From assembly GCF_018398315.1 (NCBI RefSeq), contig NZ_JAHBRW010000002.1, positions 1,224,637-1,288,636 on the forward strand: a stretch of DNA of 64,000 nucleotides. The letters are read 5' to 3'. Position numbers and translations under genes: made by a program. Below the pieces are notes generated by a model. The model was not told where the DNA came from, searched no databases, and saw nothing but the letters and a program-made list of their open reading frames with translations. Each line of letters starts with the position of its first letter. Position 1 is the first letter of the stretch. Below are positions 62,382 to 64,000 of the stretch, in pieces. Source of the stretch: Chelatococcus sp. YT9 (lineage in GTDB: Bacteria > Pseudomonadota > Alphaproteobacteria > Rhizobiales > Beijerinckiaceae).

Positions 62382-63559
62382 GCTGTTCCCCTGTCTGCAA
62401 AATCGACCATTGCATCGAGGATGACCGCGGCGGCAAAGGCCATCGCGACGATGGGAATGGCACCGAGCAGAACAAGATCCATGGCGGTTTGCCCTATGCC
62501 TTGGAAGATGAATGTTCCGAGGCCGCCGCCGCCGATCAATGCGGCAACGCTTGCAAGTCCCAAATTCTGGACGAGCACAATGCGGGCTCCCGCCAGAATG
62601 ATTGGTAGGGAAAGCGGCAACTCGACGTGCAAGAGCCGTTGCCGCCGCGACATGCCCATGCCCCGCGCCGCATCTATCACGGCCGCGGAAACCTGATCCA
62701 GCCCAACAACCGTATTGGCCACAATCGGCAGCAGGGAATAGAGAAATAAGGCGACAAAAGCCGGCGCAGCACCAATGCCTCGTATTCCAACGGCGTGCGC
62801 CAGCGGCACGGTCGCGGCGAGATATCCGAGCGGTACCATAAGGATTCCGAACAGAGCGATGCTCGGTATCGTCTGGACTATGCCGAGCGTCTGAAGCGCG
62901 GCGGCGCGAAGCCCCGCTCGCCTATGGCAAAGGATGCCCAGCGGCACGCCCACGGTGATCGCGCTGACGAGAGAGCCTATGGCAAGAAGGAGGTGCTGAT
63001 AGATCTCACGACCGAAGCTGTCGGACCGGTTAGCATATTCCTTCATCACTGAAAGATCGTTCCAGGCACCGGAGGTGATGATGAGCGCGATCACGAGAGC
63101 TGCCGAGACAAGCGCACCAACGCGCGCCGCGGGTGAGACGTGCAAGCGCGTCATGCTGTCCGCGACGAGCAGAGCCAATCCCAGCGCGAGCAGCCAAAAT
63201 CCGACGGCGGGAGAGATACGTGCAAAGCTGTTGCCTGCCGGTGTGAGCCATGTGGCGGCAAGGCCGACGGCTGGCAACAGGATGATGAGGCCCAGGGTGG
63301 CCGCTGCTAAGCGAGCCCAGGGCTGCCGGACAGACAGCGCGACTACGGCAGCCACCAGTACGGCAGATAACAGCGCTGCAATCCCGAACCACGGTAAAGC
63401 CTCGAACAGGGTGAAGGGCTGGCCGCTGGCGATCCGATTGGCGCGGACGGTGACGAAGGGAGACGGCCAGAGGGCGAACCCCAGGAAAAGCGTAATAAGG
63501 ATTCCGAGCCGGTCTATCGACAGGCGCTTTCCTCCGAGCGGTAGGCGGCAATCCGTCAT
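62378..63559 (-). CDS. Osmoprotectant ABC transporter permease (YehY type)
   Basis: This encodes 393 residues, well above the ~220 of OpuCB. The N-terminal ~170 residues carry extra membrane helices (LGILITLFLGFALWPSPFV, AALLSAVLVAAVVALSV and others), as in YehY. The C-terminal permease domain has FVALFLYSLLPIVANTVVGL and AARGMGMSRRQRLLHVELPL. It is an inner-membrane channel partner of the 60676 protein. Confidence 0.92.
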   Translation of the reverse strand: MTDCRLPLGGKRLSIDRLGILITLFLGFALWPSPFVTVRANRIASGQPFTLFEALPWFGIAALLSAVLVAAVVALSVRQPWARLAAATLGLIILLPAVGLAATWLTPAGNSFARISPAVGFWLLALGLALLVADSMTRLHVSPAARVGALVSAALVIALIITSGAWNDLSVMKEYANRSDSFGREIYQHLLLAIGSLVSAITVGVPLGILCHRRAGLRAAALQTLGIVQTIPSIALFGILMVPLGYLAATVPLAHAVGIRGIGAAPAFVALFLYSLLPIVANTVVGLDQVSAAVIDAARGMGMSRRQRLLHVELPLSLPIILAGARIVLVQNLGLASVAALIGGGGLGTFIFQGIGQTAMDLVLLGAIPIVAMAFAAAVILDAMVDFADRGTA

Positions 63560-63593
63560 CCGTTGCGGGTTTCGCCGAATGGCGTGCGGGTCC

Positions 63594-64000
63594 TCACTTC
63601 ACGAAACCTTTGGATTTCAGATAGTCTGTGGCAACAGCCTTTGCCGGCTCACCGCCTAGCTGAACCTTCGCGTTAAGCCCCTGCAGCGTCGTCAGATCGA
63701 GAGACTGGAAAATTGGCTTCAGAATGTCTGCGATTTTCGGATTGTCCTTGAGGACCGCCTCTCGGATGATCGGTGTAGGCGCATAAACAGGCTGCACATT
63801 CTTGTCGTCGGCGAGCACCACCAGGTCGGAGGCCGCGATCCCTCCGTCCGTTCCGTAGACCATCGCGGCGTTTGAGCCGTTGGTCTTGTCCGCGGCCGCC
63901 TTGATCGTCGTCGCCGTATCCCCGCCCGACAATACGATCAACTGGTCGGGTTTCATCGCGAAACCATATGCCGTCTGAAAGGCGGGCAGGGCGGCTGCCG
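63594..64000 (-). CDS. Osmoprotectant-binding protein (YehZ/OpuCC type), N-terminus outside window
   Basis: Only the C-terminal ~135 residues are present, open to the right edge. ALPAFQTAYGFAMKPDQLIV, ATTIKAAADKTNGSNAAMVY and the ending DYLKSKGFVK match the quaternary-amine-binding family (OpuAC domain). The gap to the YehY-type gene is 34 bases. It binds betaine-like solutes in the periplasm. Confidence 0.88.
   Translation of the reverse strand, partial: AAALPAFQTAYGFAMKPDQLIVLSGGDTATTIKAAADKTNGSNAAMVYGTDGGIAASDLVVLADDKNVQPVYAPTPIIREAVLKDNPKIADILKPIFQSLDLTTLQGLNAKVQLGGEPAKAVATDYLKSKGFVK

Noticed and set aside
1-64000. tRNA, rRNA, CRISPR array, prophage or insertion sequence
   Set aside because: I scanned for tandem repeats, transposase-like proteins, integrases and RNA genes and saw none that can be supported.

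Overview
This is a GC-rich window, gene-dense and full of accessory catabolic genes. It looks like the chromosome or a large replicon of an alphaproteobacterium, probably Hyphomicrobiales (rhizobia-like). That is an inference from the number of ABC importers of six kinds, the LysR, FCD-GntR, ROK and MarR regulators, a protein of the type named after Agrobacterium Atu4866, and the overall style of the genes. I see no rRNA, tRNA, CRISPR array, phage or insertion sequence.

Layout. (1) 1-8528, minus strand: an FCD-type GntR regulator, then a run of CaiB/BaiF CoA-transferase, crotonase, NitT/TauT-type substrate-binding protein, cupin, ATPase, two permeases, a small unknown membrane-anchored protein and an MFS transporter that leaves the window. 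This looks like uptake and CoA-dependent breakdown of an organic acid. (2) 8823-15162, plus strand: a sugar-type ABC importer without an ATPase, a ThuA-like protein, the two halves of the Tm-1 protein (UPF0261 and a TIM-barrel 'PEP hydrolase-like' protein) and an SRPBCC protein. Converging on it from the right (18957-15382, minus) are a cupin, a Gfo/Idh/MocA oxidoreductase and a regulator that fuses the same TIM barrel to a degenerate sigma-54-type AAA+ domain. A third, truncated TIM barrel lies at 19160-19708. (3) 19822-32704, minus: a ten-gene run with hydantoinase/oxoprolinase A and B, a dipeptide-type ABC importer with a fused two-domain ATPase and a frameshifted binding protein, a ThDP enzyme, a PaiB-like protein and a split AtuA, with a divergent LysR regulator. 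(4) 33872-40549, minus: a frameshifted FAD oxidoreductase, a gene-remnant zone, an amidohydrolase, a ferredoxin-reductase-type flavoprotein, an FAD-linked oxidase and a creatininase-family amidohydrolase, with a divergent RidA gene. (5) 41324-52340: a sugar module (ROK regulator, FucI/AraA-like isomerase, GH31 glycosidase, ABC importer, enolase-superfamily dehydratase) with a divergent ATPase and PfkB kinase. (6) 52374-60374: SDRs, an Atu4866-like protein, LysR and MarR regulators, an MHS transporter, a luciferase-like flavin oxidoreductase and an alpha/beta hydrolase. (7) 60676-64000, minus: a yehZYXW-type osmoprotectant importer whose binding protein runs off the right edge.

The most unusual part is the cluster at 8823-19708. 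One TIM-barrel family appears three times: as a free protein beside UPF0261, as the N-terminal domain of a regulator whose AAA+ domain has lost its key ATPase and sigma-54 contact residues, and as a truncated copy. My reading is a metabolite-sensing regulator built from the enzyme fold of the pathway it controls. Other notable items are candidate operators at several divergent promoters, a shared AATTCGAA-type motif linking the hyuA and hyuB promoters, and two frameshifted genes in otherwise intact operons.
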